Translations under genes and position numbers: made by a program
Notes under the pieces: generated by a model
What the model was told of the DNA's origin: nothing
The model's database searches: none
Seen by the model: the letters and a program-made list of their open reading frames with translations, nothing else
Origin: Pseudotabrizicola sediminis
Lineage (GTDB): Bacteria > Pseudomonadota > Alphaproteobacteria > Rhodobacterales > Rhodobacteraceae
Length of the DNA: 64,000 nucleotides
Assembly: GCF_004745575.1 (NCBI RefSeq)
Contig: NZ_RPEM01000002.1
Location: forward strand, 372,001-436,000
Direction of reading: 5' to 3'
Shown here: piece after piece, positions 53,313-63,900 of the stretch
Numbering within the stretch: position 1 is the first letter of the stretch
Layout: each line of letters opens with the position of its first letter

Positions 53313-54400
53313 CAGATGGCCTCCTTCTTGTGGGCAAGGCGGATGCGGTAATTGCTGAGCAGATCGACCGCCAGCAGGAAGAACAAAAGCATCCCCTGAA
53401 ACGCCTGAATGGCGGCGGCAGGCAGGCCCAGCATGAACTGTGCAAGCTCGCCGCCGATATAGGTCAGCGCCATTAACAGCCCCGCCAGCAGAATGCCGAT
53501 GGGGTTGAGACGGCCAAGGAAGGCCACGATGATCGCGGTGAAACCGTAGCCCACGTTGAAATCAATGCTGATCTGCCCGGCGGGCCCCGATACCTCGAAC
53601 AGGCCCGCAAGCCCGGCCAGAGCGCCGGAGATGCCCATGCACAGCAGGACCAGCCCGGTCGGGTTGACCCCGGCATAGCGCGCGGCGCGCGGGGCTTGCC
53701 CGGCCAGCTTGATGTGAAAGCCAAGGATGTGGCGTTGCAGCAGGATATAGGCCGCGATCACCGCCATGAAGGCCGCGATCACCCCCCAATGCATGCCGGT
53801 GCCGGCAATCAGCTCGGGGTTCGAGGCGGCGGGATACTGGCTCAGGTTCCGGCTGCCCGGAAAGCCGCCGCCTTCGGGGTTGCGCAAAAGGCCCAGCGAC
53901 ATCGACGACAGGAAGTTCTGCGCGATATAGACCATCAGCAGGCTGACGAGGATTTCGTTGGTGTTGAACTTCGTCTTGAGAATCGCCGGGATCATCGCCC
54001 AGATCCAGCCGCCAAAGGCCCCCGCAATCACCATCAGCGGAAAGATGAACCACAGATCGGCGGGATAGAACGCCAGCCCCACCCCTGCGCCGAACAGCGC
54101 GCCCATGATATACTGCCCCTCGGCCCCGATGTTCCAGATCCCGGCGCGGAACCCCAGCGACAGCCCGATGGCGATCAGGATCAGCGGACCCGCCTTCACC
54201 AGCAGTTGTGGCCGTGAATAGCTGGCGAATTGCGGGTGAAACAACGGGTCCCAGAAAATCGTGCGGATCGCCTCGAACGGGTTCTTGCCCAGGGCGGCGA
54301 ACATCAGCCCGCCTGCGATCATCGTCAGCACCACCGCCAGAATGGGCGTCGCTCCTTGCCAGAACCGGCTGGGGGAGGGTCTTTTTTCAAGCCTCAGCAT
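53312..54400 (-). CDS. ABC transporter permease (nucleoside/purine type, first)
   Basis: This 362-residue permease is of the YufP/NupP type. An N-terminal helix (ATPILAVVLTMIAGGLMFAAL) is followed by about eight more hydrophobic segments, the family motif SLGFRAGIWNIGAEGQYIMGA and the coupling segment KLAGQAPRAARYAGVNPTG. It is separated from the ATPase gene by 59 bases that hold repeat copy E. The adjacent second permease completes the heterodimer. Confidence 0.92.
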   Translation of the reverse strand: MLRLEKRPSPSRFWQGATPILAVVLTMIAGGLMFAALGKNPFEAIRTIFWDPLFHPQFASYSRPQLLVKAGPLILIAIGLSLGFRAGIWNIGAEGQYIMGALFGAGVGLAFYPADLWFIFPLMVIAGAFGGWIWAMIPAILKTKFNTNEILVSLLMVYIAQNFLSSMSLGLLRNPEGGGFPGSRNLSQYPAASNPELIAGTGMHWGVIAAFMAVIAAYILLQRHILGFHIKLAGQAPRAARYAGVNPTGLVLLCMGISGALAGLAGLFEVSGPAGQISIDFNVGYGFTAIIVAFLGRLNPIGILLAGLLMALTYIGGELAQFMLGLPAAAIQAFQGMLLFFLLAVDLLSNYRIRLAHKKEAI

Positions 54401-54403
54401 GGA

Positions 54404-54453
54404 CCCGCCCTTTCATCTTGGCAGAAATACTCATCTTGTTGCCGCCTGCGGCG
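54404..54453 (-). repeat. dispersed hairpin-TATTT repeat, copy E (divergent)
   Basis: Read on the minus strand, a 5-bp hairpin GCCGC-AG-GCGGC precedes GATGAGTATTTCTGCCAAGA and TGAAAGGGCGGG. It matches the layout of copies A-D, most closely the 3' end of copy C (AGATGAGGGCGGG), but is more divergent. It fills the gap before the first permease gene. Confidence 0.5.
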
Positions 54454-54459
54454 CTGTGG

Positions 54460-55986
54460 TCAGTGACCATGATGCGCCACCTCCATGCCATGCGCCCCGC
54501 CCATCATCAGGCCGATCTCGTCTATTGTAAGCCCCGCCACCGGGCGCGGCGTGGTCAGCCGCCCTTCGTTCAACGCGGCAAAGCTGTCGGCGATTTCCAG
54601 CAGTTCATCCAGATCCTGGCTGATCACCACCACTGCCGCCCCCCCTGCGGCCCGGTCAAGGATCGCCTGCCGGATGCTGGCCGCGGCGGCCGCATCGACG
54701 CCCCATGTCGGCTGGTTGATGACGATCACCGTTGGCGTCTGGCTCAGCTCGCGCCCCACCACGAATTTCTGCAGGTTGCCCCCCGACAGCGCCCGCGCCG
54801 CCACATGGGTGCCCGGCGTGCGCACGTCGAAATCCTTGACGATTTCGGCGGCAAAGGCCTCGGTCGCGGCCCAGTCGATGAAGCCATTCTTGGTCAGGCC
54901 TTTGCGCAGGGCGCCCGACAGCAGGGCATTTTCCACCAGAGACATGTCGGGGGCCGCCGCATGGCCCAGCCGTTCTTCGGGTGCTGCCACAAGGCCAAGC
55001 GCGCGGCGGTCGTTTGGCCCCGTGTGCCCCACGCCTTTGCCGTCGATTTTCACCGCGCCCTGCGCCGCGCGCACCTCGCCCGACAGCGCCAGCAGCAATT
55101 CGTCCTGCCCGTTGCCCGCCACCCCGGCGATGCCCAGCACTTCGCCTTTGGCCACCGTGAAGCTGACGTTCTTGAGCGAGGTGCCAAAGGGGATGGGAGA
55201 GGCGACCGACAGATCCACCACCTCCAGCGCGGTGGCCCCCTTGGTGCCGCCCGCCCGTTCCGGCGGGGTCAGGGTGGCCCCGATCATCAGTTCCGCCATC
55301 TCGCGCGCCGACCGGTCGCGCGGGGTACAGGTGGCCACCACCTTGCCGCGCCGCAGGATCGTCGCTTCGTCGCACAGCGCGCGGATCTCTTCCAGCTTGT
55401 GGCTGATGTACAGGATCGCGGTGCCTTCCGCCGACAGCTGTCGCAGGGTGCGGAACAGGATTTCCACCTCTTGCGGGGTCAGGACGGAGGTCGGCTCGTC
55501 CATGATCAGCAGCTTGGGGTCCTGCAGCAGACAGCGCACGATTTCCACCCGTTGCCGCTCCCCCGCCGACAGATCGCCGACCATGCGGCCCGGGTCCAGT
55601 GGCAGGCCGTATTCCTCGCTCACCGACCTGATCTTGCTGGCCAGTTCCTTCATCGGCGGCGGGTTTTCCATGCCGAGTGCGACGTTTTCGGCCACATTCA
55701 GCGCCTCGAACAGGCTGAAATGCTGGAACACCATGGCCACACCAGAGGCCCGCGCGGCGCGCGGCTCTGCCGGGGTATAGGCGGTGCCGCGCAGCGTCAT
55801 CCGCCCCGAGTCGGGCTTCACCAGCCCGTAGATCATCTTGACCAGCGTGGATTTTCCCGCGCCATTCTCGCCCAGCAGGGCGTGGATCTCGCCTTCGGCA
55901 ATCGCAAAGGATACATCGCTGTTAGCAACCACGCCGGGATAGGCCTTTGTTACCCCCTCGACGCGCAGCAGGTCTGGCCGTGTCAT
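54460..55986 (-). CDS. ABC transporter ATPase with two nucleotide-binding domains
   Basis: This 508-residue tandem ATPase is of the YufO/RbsA type and energises the BMP-linked importer. Domain 1 has Walker A LLGENGAGKSTLVKMIYG (about 37-54), signature LSAGERQRVEIVRCLL and Walker B LLIMDEPTSVLTP. Domain 2 has the degenerate loop GVAGNGQDELLLALSG and signature LSGGNLQKFVVGREL, which is normal for this family. It overlaps the xdhC stop (ATGA), so transport and xanthine oxidation are expressed together. Confidence 0.93.
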   Translation of the reverse strand: MTRPDLLRVEGVTKAYPGVVANSDVSFAIAEGEIHALLGENGAGKSTLVKMIYGLVKPDSGRMTLRGTAYTPAEPRAARASGVAMVFQHFSLFEALNVAENVALGMENPPPMKELASKIRSVSEEYGLPLDPGRMVGDLSAGERQRVEIVRCLLQDPKLLIMDEPTSVLTPQEVEILFRTLRQLSAEGTAILYISHKLEEIRALCDEATILRRGKVVATCTPRDRSAREMAELMIGATLTPPERAGGTKGATALEVVDLSVASPIPFGTSLKNVSFTVAKGEVLGIAGVAGNGQDELLLALSGEVRAAQGAVKIDGKGVGHTGPNDRRALGLVAAPEERLGHAAAPDMSLVENALLSGALRKGLTKNGFIDWAATEAFAAEIVKDFDVRTPGTHVAARALSGGNLQKFVVGRELSQTPTVIVINQPTWGVDAAAAASIRQAILDRAAGGAAVVVISQDLDELLEIADSFAALNEGRLTTPRPVAGLTIDEIGLMMGGAHGMEVAHHGH

Positions 55987-56915
55987 AGGGCGGTCTCCTT
56001 CATCAGGGGGAGGACTGTGTGCGACAGCACGGCCTGCGCCACGCCGATGGCGATGGCCTGAGGATGTTTGCCGAGCGTTGGGTCACCGATGGGGCAATCA
56101 ATGCGGGCGATTGCGGCGGGCGCATGACCAAGTGCTGCCAGCCGCGACCGGAACCGCGCCCATTTGGTGGCCGAGCCGATCACCCCGGCGCGGGCAAAGC
56201 CATGCCCCAGCAGGCGGTGACACAGATCAAGGTCCAGCGCATGGGAATAGGTCAGCACCAGATGCTCGGCGTCGCGGGGCGCATGCGCCACCAGCCGCGC
56301 TGCATCAACGGCAGGAAGGGCGGTCACGCCATCGGGGATGGTGCCCGGAAAGCGGTCCGCCGCCACATCGACCCAAGTGATCCGCAGCCCCGGCAGGGGG
56401 GCCAGCACCCCCACCAGCGCCCGGCCTACATGGCCCGCGCCCCAGATCCACAGATCGCGCGCGGGGGCTGCCACGGGCTCGATGAACCAGCCCTGCACCA
56501 GCTGCGGCTCTGGCATGACGCCTTGCGCCCGCGCCCGGTCCAGCAGGCGTTTCACCGCCAGCGGCATCGCCCGCCCGTCCGTACTGCGCGCCATCACCCC
56601 AGCTTCGGCCACGGGCACGGCGGCATATACTTCCGTCAGCAAGGTCACCGCGCCACCGCAGCACTGGCCCAGCGCCGGCCCCAAAGGCACCCGCCGCACC
56701 CGGCTGCCACCGCCTGCCGCCAGCATCGCCCGTGCGTCAGCCGCTGCTTCCCATTCCAAAGCACCGCCCCCGATGGTGCCCGACTGGCCACCCTCCCAGA
56801 CCAGCATCGCCGCTCCGGTTTCGCGCGGGGAAGACCCGTCATGCGCGGCAATCACCACCCGCGCCACGTGGCCATGGGTGGCCAAAGCCGACGCCAGACC
56901 GCCCGGATCAAACAT
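55983..56915 (-). CDS. xdhC: xanthine dehydrogenase accessory protein XdhC
   Basis: XdhC binds molybdenum cofactor, helps sulfurate it and inserts it into XdhB. The 310-residue protein has the N-terminal HDGSSPRETGAAMLVWEGG and TIGGGALEWEAAADA, then LGPALGQCCGGAVTLLTEV with the conserved Cys pair, and a Rossmann-like half beginning LWIWGAGHVGRALVGVL. GSATKWARFRSRLAALG and HPQAIAIGVAQAVL close the family pattern. It overlaps xdhB by 8 bases and the ATPase gene by 4. Confidence 0.94.
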   Translation of the reverse strand: MFDPGGLASALATHGHVARVVIAAHDGSSPRETGAAMLVWEGGQSGTIGGGALEWEAAADARAMLAAGGGSRVRRVPLGPALGQCCGGAVTLLTEVYAAVPVAEAGVMARSTDGRAMPLAVKRLLDRARAQGVMPEPQLVQGWFIEPVAAPARDLWIWGAGHVGRALVGVLAPLPGLRITWVDVAADRFPGTIPDGVTALPAVDAARLVAHAPRDAEHLVLTYSHALDLDLCHRLLGHGFARAGVIGSATKWARFRSRLAALGHAPAAIARIDCPIGDPTLGKHPQAIAIGVAQAVLSHTVLPLMKETAL

Positions 56916-59358
56916 GCGCCCGCACCCGCTGCACCGCCGCCAGCACCCGTTCGGGCGTGGCCGGTGCGTCCAGCGCCGGATAGCCCGGCCCGCAGGCCGC
57001 CACCGCATCCGACAGCGCATAAAGCGCCGAGATGCCCAGCATGAACGGCGGCTCGCCCACCGCCTTGGACCGGCCCACGGTGTCTTCGCGGTTGGGCCGG
57101 TTCCACAGGTCCACGTTGAACACGGGCGGACGGTCTGAACAGGCCGGGATCTTGTAGGTGCTGGGGGCATGGGTCGTCAGCCGCCCCTTGCCGTCCCAGA
57201 CCAGCTCTTCGGTGGTCAGCCAACCCGCGCCCTGAACGTAAGCCCCCTCGACCTGCCCGATATCCAGTGCCGTGTTCAGGCTGGTTCCGGTGTCATGCAG
57301 CAGATCGGCGCGCAGGATGCGGTTTTCGCCGGTCAGGGTGTCGATCACCACCTCGGTCACCGCTGCGCCATAGGCGAAGTACAGGAAGGGCCGACCCTTG
57401 CCGGCCTTGCGGTCCCATTGCAGCTTTGGCGTGGCATAAAAGCCGGTCGAGGACAGGCTGACCCGCGCGAGGTAAGCCCAGGCGACGACCTGCGCAAAGC
57501 CGTAAACCTCGCCCGCAACCCGCACCGTGCCATCCTGAAACCGGACGGTGTCAGGCTTAACCTGATGCTTGCCGGCGATGAAATCGGCCATCCGGTCGCG
57601 GATGATGATGCAGGCCGCGCGCGCCGCCATGCCGTTCAGGTCTGACCCGGAACTGGCGGCGGTGGCGCTGGTGTTGGGCACCTTGGCGGTATCGGTCGCG
57701 GTGATCTTCACGCGCCCCGGGTCCACCCCGAACACCCCCGCCGCCACCTGCGCCACCTTCTGGAACAGGCCCTGGCCCATTTCTGTGCCGCCATGGTTCA
57801 GGTGGATGGAGCCGTCCTGATACAAATGCACCAAGGCCCCGGCCTGATTGAGATGCGTCAGGGTGAAGGAAATTCCGAACTTCACCGGCGTCAGCGCAAT
57901 CCCGCGCTTGAGGATCGGCGACCCGGCATTCCATGCCGCAATCGCCGCCCGCCGCGCGGCGTAATCCGATGTCTTCACCAGCCGCGCCACCAGCTCATGC
58001 CCGATGAAGTCCTCAACCGGCATGACATAAGGCGTGGTCTGCTCGCCCGCCCTCATCTGTTCAAAAATATCCTCGGGGGGTCCGGGGGGCGAAGCGCCCC
58101 CGGGGGGGGCCGCAACCGCCCCGCGTGAGGTCAGATCCACCTCGTCATCCACAGGCGGACGGTCGGGAGCCGTTTCGGCCAAGCCGACTTCGCCGCCTGG
58201 CAAAGCCCCGCCTGCCATCGCGGCGTAAAAATTCGCCCGCCGCACCTCAAGCGGATCGCGGCCCAGCGTGTGCGCCACATGGTCCATCACCCGCTCGATC
58301 CCCACCATCCCCTGCGGCCCGCCAAAGCCGCGGAAGGCGGTGGCGCTTTGGGTGTGGGTTTTCAGGCGGTGGCTTTCGATGCGGATGTGGGGCAGGTGAT
58401 AGCAGTTGTCGGCATGCAGCATGGCCCGGTCGGCGACCGGCAGTGACAGGTCCTGCGCCCAGCCGCAGCGGAGCAGGTGGGTGAATTCCAGCCCGGTCAG
58501 CTGGCCCCGGTCGTCAAACCCGGCGCGGTAGAGGATGCGCAGGTCGTGGCGCTTGCCGGTGATCATCATGTCGTCGTCGCGGTCATAGCGCATCTTGGCG
58601 GGGCGACCGGTGCGGGCCGCCACCACCGCGCAGGCGATGGCCAGCGCGTTGCCCTGGCTTTCCTTGCCACCAAAGCCGCCGCCCATCCGCCGCACCTCGA
58701 CCCGCACCGCGCTCATCGGCAGGTGCAGGGCGTGGGCGACCTTGTGCTGGATCTCGGTCGGGTGCTGGGTGGAGGAATGGATCAGCAGGTCGCCGCCTTC
58801 GAGCGGCAGGGCTGCCGCGACCTGACCTTCCAGATAGAAATGCTCTTGCCCGCCGACGTCGAACCGGCCTTCGACCGTATGAGGGGCGGTTTGAATCGCG
58901 TGGGCGGCATCGCCCTTGACCCAGATCACCGGCCCGTCTTCGAACCTGCTGTCGGCCAGCAGCGCATCATCCACCGTCAGCAGGGCTGGCTTTTCGGCAT
59001 AGGTTACCTTTGCCAATCGCGCAGCCTTGCGGGCTGCCAGATGGCTGTCGGCCGCGACCAGAAACAGCGGCATCCCGAGGTAGAGCACCGGCCCGGTGGA
59101 GATCATCGGCTCGTCATGCGCCGAAGGGCTGCAATCGGGCACCTCGTCAAAATCCTCCGGCCCGTAGACCGCCACCACACCGGGGGCGGCGCGCACGGCC
59201 GACAGGTCCAGCGACGTCACCTCGCCATGCGCGATGGTCGACAGGCCAAAGGCCAGATGCAGCGCTTTGGCGGGCAGGGGGATGTCATCGACGTAGCGCG
59301 CCTGTCCGGTCACATGCAGCGGGGCCGCGTCATGCGGCAGGGGTTTGCCCATGCTCAT
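56908..59358 (-). CDS. xdhB: xanthine dehydrogenase molybdopterin-binding subunit
   Basis: XdhB oxidises hypoxanthine and xanthine to urate at a molybdenum centre. The 816-residue protein shows [74 protein letters not shown] and the late GEPPFMLG segment that should carry the catalytic Glu. It is about 40 residues longer than the Rhodobacter capsulatus subunit as I remember it. The excess lies at about 381-437, between [10 protein letters not shown] and [11 protein letters not shown], and includes 18 residues encoded by repeat copy C. The frame stays intact. Confidence 0.94.
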   Translation of the reverse strand: MSMGKPLPHDAAPLHVTGQARYVDDIPLPAKALHLAFGLSTIAHGEVTSLDLSAVRAAPGVVAVYGPEDFDEVPDCSPSAHDEPMISTGPVLYLGMPLFLVAADSHLAARKAARLAKVTYAEKPALLTVDDALLADSRFEDGPVIWVKGDAAHAIQTAPHTVEGRFDVGGQEHFYLEGQVAAALPLEGGDLLIHSSTQHPTEIQHKVAHALHLPMSAVRVEVRRMGGGFGGKESQGNALAIACAVVAARTGRPAKMRYDRDDDMMITGKRHDLRILYRAGFDDRGQLTGLEFTHLLRCGWAQDLSLPVADRAMLHADNCYHLPHIRIESHRLKTHTQSATAFRGFGGPQGMVGIERVMDHVAHTLGRDPLEVRRANFYAAMAGGALPGGEVGLAETAPDRPPVDDEVDLTSRGAVAAPPGGASPPGPPEDIFEQMRAGEQTTPYVMPVEDFIGHELVARLVKTSDYAARRAAIAAWNAGSPILKRGIALTPVKFGISFTLTHLNQAGALVHLYQDGSIHLNHGGTEMGQGLFQKVAQVAAGVFGVDPGRVKITATDTAKVPNTSATAASSGSDLNGMAARAACIIIRDRMADFIAGKHQVKPDTVRFQDGTVRVAGEVYGFAQVVAWAYLARVSLSSTGFYATPKLQWDRKAGKGRPFLYFAYGAAVTEVVIDTLTGENRILRADLLHDTGTSLNTALDIGQVEGAYVQGAGWLTTEELVWDGKGRLTTHAPSTYKIPACSDRPPVFNVDLWNRPNREDTVGRSKAVGEPPFMLGISALYALSDAVAACGPGYPALDAPATPERVLAAVQRVRAHV
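58052..58103 (-). repeat. dispersed hairpin-TATTT repeat, copy C, inside xdhB
   Basis: On the minus strand a GC hairpin (CCGGGGGCG / CGCCCCCCGG, one bulge) is followed by GAGGATATTTTTGAACAGAT. It lies within xdhB in the coding direction and encodes about residues 419-436 ([17 protein letters not shown]). Its 3' module nearly matches intergenic copies A, B and D. Confidence 0.75.
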
Positions 59359-60770
59359 GCCCGCACCTCCAGAACGGACACCGGAACACCGGCCAGATCA
59401 TGGGCGTAGCGGCGCAGCATGTTTTGCGCGGTGGTCAGGCGGTAGGCTGCACTGGCCCGCATGTCGGACAAGGGCGCGAAATCCTGCGCCATCAGCGCTG
59501 CCGCCGCGTCTGCGGTGGCGGGTGTCAAGGGGTGGCCGATGAGGGCTGCCTCAACCGCCGCGGCCCGTTTCGGCGTGCCCGCCATGCCGCCAAAGGCGAT
59601 GCGGGCCGATGTGATGGTGCCATCCGTCACGGTCAGGTTGAAGCAGCCGCAGACGGCGGAGATGTCCTGATCGAAGCGTTTCGACAGCTTGTAACAGCGC
59701 AAGTTCGGGGCAGTGGCGGGAATGGTCACCGCCTCGACAAATTCGCCGGGCTGGCGGTCCTGCTTGCGGTAGGCGATGAAGAAATCCTCCAGCGGCATGT
59801 CGCGCCGGGTATCGCCGCGCCGCAGGTGCAGGGTGGCACCAAGGGCGATCAGCGCCGGGGGCCCGTCACCGATGGGCGAGCCATTGGCGATGTTGCCGCC
59901 GATGGTGGCCGCATTGCGCACCTGTTCGCTGGAATAGCGGCGCAAAAGCTCGCCGAAAGACGGAAAACGCGGGGCGAGTGCCGCGCGCAGATCGGCAATG
60001 GTGACGCCCGCCCCGATGCGCAGGGTGTCGCCGTGATCTTCGATCTGTTGCAGATCGGTGATGCCCGACAGGAAGGCCACCGGGGAGAGATCGCGCAGCT
60101 GTTTGGTCACCCACAGGCCGACATCGGTGGCCCCGGCGATCAGGGTGGCATCGGGATTGGCGAGGTACCACGCGGCGAGGTCGTCACTGGTGCGCGGGCG
60201 GAAGCCGGGCAGGGGGGCTGCCTGCCCCCCTCGGGCTTCGCCCTCACCCCCCGGGGATATTTGGGAACAGATGATGTCACGATCGGTTCTCATCCAGTCT
60301 GGCACCGGGGCGGTCTCGGCGGTTTTGGCCGCGCGGATGATCGGGGCGTAGCCGGTGCAGCGGCACAGGTTGCCGGCCAGCTGGTCATCATGGTCGGTGG
60401 CGCCGTTCAGGTGGGCGGTTGCCATCGACACGATGAACCCCGGTGTGCAGAAGCCGCATTGCGAGCCGTGATGGTCGATCATCGCCTGCTGCACCGGGTG
60501 CGGCTGGCCCTGCGGTCCGGCGATGCCTTCGACGGTGCGCACGGCCTTGCCGCCCAGTTGCGGCAGGAACAGGATGCAGGCGTTGAGCGCGCGGCTGCCG
60601 GTGGCATCGGTGACCATCACCGTGCAGGCCCCGCAATCGCCTTCGTTGCAGCCTTCCTTGGTGCCGGTCAGCCCGCGGGTGTCGCGCAGCCAGTCCAGAA
60701 GCGTCCGCGTGGGCGCCTCGGCGGACACGCGGACAGGCGCTCCGTTCAGGTGAAACGCAATCTGCGACAT
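59355..60770 (-). CDS. xdhA: xanthine dehydrogenase FeS/FAD subunit
   Basis: XdhA carries two [2Fe-2S] clusters and FAD and passes electrons from XdhB to NAD. The 471-residue protein has the plant-type cluster [10 protein letters not shown] (Cys41, 46, 49 and Cys64), the second cluster Cys105/108 and Cys136/138 ([19 protein letters not shown]), and an FAD domain from about 195 ([35 protein letters not shown]). The linker at about 164-190 contains [19 protein letters not shown], encoded by repeat copy D and unlike normal XdhA. The stop overlaps the xdhB start (ATGA). It is the first gene of the operon. Confidence 0.95.
   Translation of the reverse strand: MSQIAFHLNGAPVRVSAEAPTRTLLDWLRDTRGLTGTKEGCNEGDCGACTVMVTDATGSRALNACILFLPQLGGKAVRTVEGIAGPQGQPHPVQQAMIDHHGSQCGFCTPGFIVSMATAHLNGATDHDDQLAGNLCRCTGYAPIIRAAKTAETAPVPDWMRTDRDIICSQISPGGEGEARGGQAAPLPGFRPRTSDDLAAWYLANPDATLIAGATDVGLWVTKQLRDLSPVAFLSGITDLQQIEDHGDTLRIGAGVTIADLRAALAPRFPSFGELLRRYSSEQVRNAATIGGNIANGSPIGDGPPALIALGATLHLRRGDTRRDMPLEDFFIAYRKQDRQPGEFVEAVTIPATAPNLRCYKLSKRFDQDISAVCGCFNLTVTDGTITSARIAFGGMAGTPKRAAAVEAALIGHPLTPATADAAAALMAQDFAPLSDMRASAAYRLTTAQNMLRRYAHDLAGVPVSVLEVRA
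60207..60277 (+). repeat. dispersed hairpin-TATTT repeat, copy D, inside xdhA
   Basis: A perfect 8-bp hairpin AGGGGGGC / GCCCCCCT (60211-60231) and a smaller GGGC-TTC-GCCC hairpin precede GGGGATATTTGGGAACAGAT (60253-60272). The element is antisense to xdhA and encodes about residues 166-188 of the linker between the iron-sulfur and FAD domains. Confidence 0.75.
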
Positions 60771-60993
60771 ATATGTTTCGTCCGCCGCCTTCTCCCCGTT
60801 CGAGGTTTTTCGCATACCCGCCCGATGCGGCGTAAAACGGGCATGCACCCCTTATGTCCCTGTCAGATCATCAAGCAAGCCGAAGGGCTACAACGCAAGA
60901 TATATATCATGGCCCGCATTTGAAGCACCATCGGGATTTGCCGAAGAATGAGGCGCCCTTTCCCCCGCCCGGATGCTTCGCTAGGCTATGGCC

Positions 60994-63900
60994 ATGACAC
61001 AAGCATCGCGATTCATCCACCTTCGGGTGCACACCGAACACTCCTTGCTGGAAGGGGCGGTGCCGGTCAAAGCGCTGGTCAAGCTGGCGGTGGCGGCGCA
61101 GATGCCTGCCATCGCGGTGACCGACACCAACAACATGTTTGCCGCACTGGAGTTTTCGGTGACGGCGCAAGGGGCTGGCGTGCAGCCGATTGTGGGCTGT
61201 CAGGTCAGTCTGGCGCATGACCCCGCCCAGCCGGGGGAGCGGCCGCGTGCGCCTGCGCCGGTGGTTCTGCTGGCGCAGAACGATGCGGGTTACATGAACC
61301 TGATGAAGCTGAACTCTTGCCTGTATCTGCGCGGCGACGGGCAGTTGCCGCATGTGACGATGGAGGATCTGACCACTCATGCCGGGGGGCTGATCTGCCT
61401 GACTGGCGGGCCGGATGGGCCGCTGGGCCGGTTACTGCAGGCCGGGCAGATGGCACGGGCGCGCGCGCTGCTGGAGCGGTTGGCGGCGGCGTTTCCGGAC
61501 CGGCTGTATGTGGAATTGCAGCGCCATCCGGGCGAGGGGGGCAAGCTGCCGCCCGCCGAGGCCGGGTCGGAGCGGGGGCATATCGAGCTGGCCTATGACA
61601 TGGGCCTGCCGCTGGTGGCGACCAATGACGTCTATTTCCCGAAAGCCGAGATGTACGAGGCGCATGACGCGCTGATCTGCATTGCCGAGGGCGCTTATGT
61701 CGATCAGCAGCAGCCGCGTAGGCGGCTGACCCCACAGCACTACTTCAAGTCCGAAGCCGAGATGTGCGCCCTGTTCGCCGATCTGCCCGAGGCATTGGAG
61801 AACACGGTGGAAATCGCGCGCCGCTGCGCCTTTGCCGCCTACAAGCGCAAGCCCATTTTGCCGAAATTCGCCGATGACGAGGTGAACGAGCTGCGCCGTC
61901 AGGCCAATGAGGGGTTGGCAAGGCGGCTTGCCATCATCCCGCATGCGGTGACGGTGGAGGAGTATCAGGCGCGGCTCGACTTCGAGCTGAACGTGATCGA
62001 AGGCATGGGCTTTCCCGGCTATTTCCTGATCGTGGCCGATTTCATCAAATGGGCCAAGGATCAGGGCATTCCGGTGGGGCCGGGGCGGGGGTCGGGGGCC
62101 GGGTCGCTGGTCGCCTATGCGCTGACCATCACCGATCTCGACCCGCTGCGCTATGCGTTGCTGTTCGAGCGGTTCCTGAACCCTGAACGGGTCAGCATGC
62201 CCGATTTCGACATCGACTTCTGCATGGACCGGCGCGAAGAGGTGATCCAATACGTGCAAGCGAAATATGGCCGCGACAAGGTGGGGCAGATCATCACCTT
62301 TGGCGCGCTGCTGTCAAAGGCCGCCGTGCGCGATGTAGGGCGCGTTTTGCAACTGTCTTACGGGCAGGTGGACCGGCTGTCGAAGATGATCCCGGTCGAA
62401 GGGGTGAAGCCGGTTTCCATCACCAAGGCGCTGGCGGATGAGCCGCGTCTGCGCGAGGCCGCGAAGGAAGAGGTGGTGGGGCGGCTGCTTGGCTATGCCC
62501 AGCAGATCGAAGGCTTGCTGCGGAACGCATCGACCCATGCTGCGGGGGTGGTGATCGGCGACCGCCCGCTGGACGAGCTGGTGCCGCTGTACCGCGACCC
62601 GCGGTCGGACATGCCGGCCACCCAGTTCAACATGAAATGGGTCGAGGCCGCGGGGCTGGTGAAGTTCGACTTTCTGGGGCTGAAGACCCTGACCGTGATC
62701 CAGAACGCGATGGACCTGCTGGCGCTGCGCGGCATTGCGTTCGACATCAACCTGATCCCGTTGGACGACAAGCCCAGCTATGAGCTGTATGCCGCGGCCA
62801 AAACGGTCGCGGTGTTCCAGGTGGAATCCAGCGGCATGATGGACGCGCTGCGCCGCATGAAGCCCACCTGTATCGAGGATATCGTGGCGCTGGTGGCGCT
62901 GTACCGCCCCGGGCCGATGGAGAATATCCCGGCCTATTGCGAGGTGAAGAACGGGCTGCGCGAGATTGAATCCTTGCACCCCACCATCGACCCGATCCTG
63001 AAAGAGACCCAAGGCATCATCGTCTATCAGGAACAGGTGATGCAGATCGCGCAGGTCATGGGCGGCTATTCGCTGGGCGGGGCTGACTTGCTGCGCCGCG
63101 CGATGGGGAAAAAGATCGCCGAGGAGATGGCCAAGGAACGGCCCAAGTTCATCGACGGGGCCAAGAAGACCCACGGCATCGATGCGAAAAAGGCGGGCGA
63201 GGTGTTCGACCTTTTGGAGAAATTCGCCAATTACGGCTTCAACAAATCGCACGCTGCCGCCTATGCGGTGGTCAGCTACCAGACCGCCTATCTGAAAGCC
63301 AATTACCCGGCCGAATTCATGGCCGGGGTGATGAACTGCGATATCCACCTGACCGACAAGCTGGCGGTGTACAAACGCGAGGTCGACAAGTTGGGGCTGG
63401 CCATGGTGGCGCCTTGCGTGAACCGGTCGCTGGCCACCTTTACCGTGCGCGATGGTGCGCTGGTCTATGCCCTTGGCGCGCTGAAAAACGTCGGCGTCGA
63501 GGCGATGAAACTGATCGTCGGGGCGCGAGGCGACAAGCCCTTTGCCAGCCTGTTCGATGTTGCCCGCCGGGTTGACCTGAAACGGGTGGGCAAGCGCCCG
63601 ATGGAAATGCTGGCCCGCGCCGGGGCGTTTGATCAATTGGACCCCAACCGCGCCCGGGTGTTTGAGGGCCTTGATGCGCTGGTCGCCTATTCCGCCGCGA
63701 TCCATGAGGCGAAATCCAGCAATCAGGTGTCGCTGTTCGGTGAGGCCGGGGCCGACATTCCCGAACCGCGCCTGCCCTACCGCGATGACTGGCAGCCGGT
63801 GGAACGGCTGGGGCATGAGCATCAGGCGGTGGGCTTCTACCTGTCGGGTCACCCGCTGGACGACTACATGGGACCGTTGAAGCGCAAGGATGTGAAGACG

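Noticed and set aside
56916-57170. Upstream extension of xdhC in its own frame
   Set aside because: The extension lies wholly inside xdhB and has no XdhC similarity; the ATG ending at 56915 gives the normal N-terminus.
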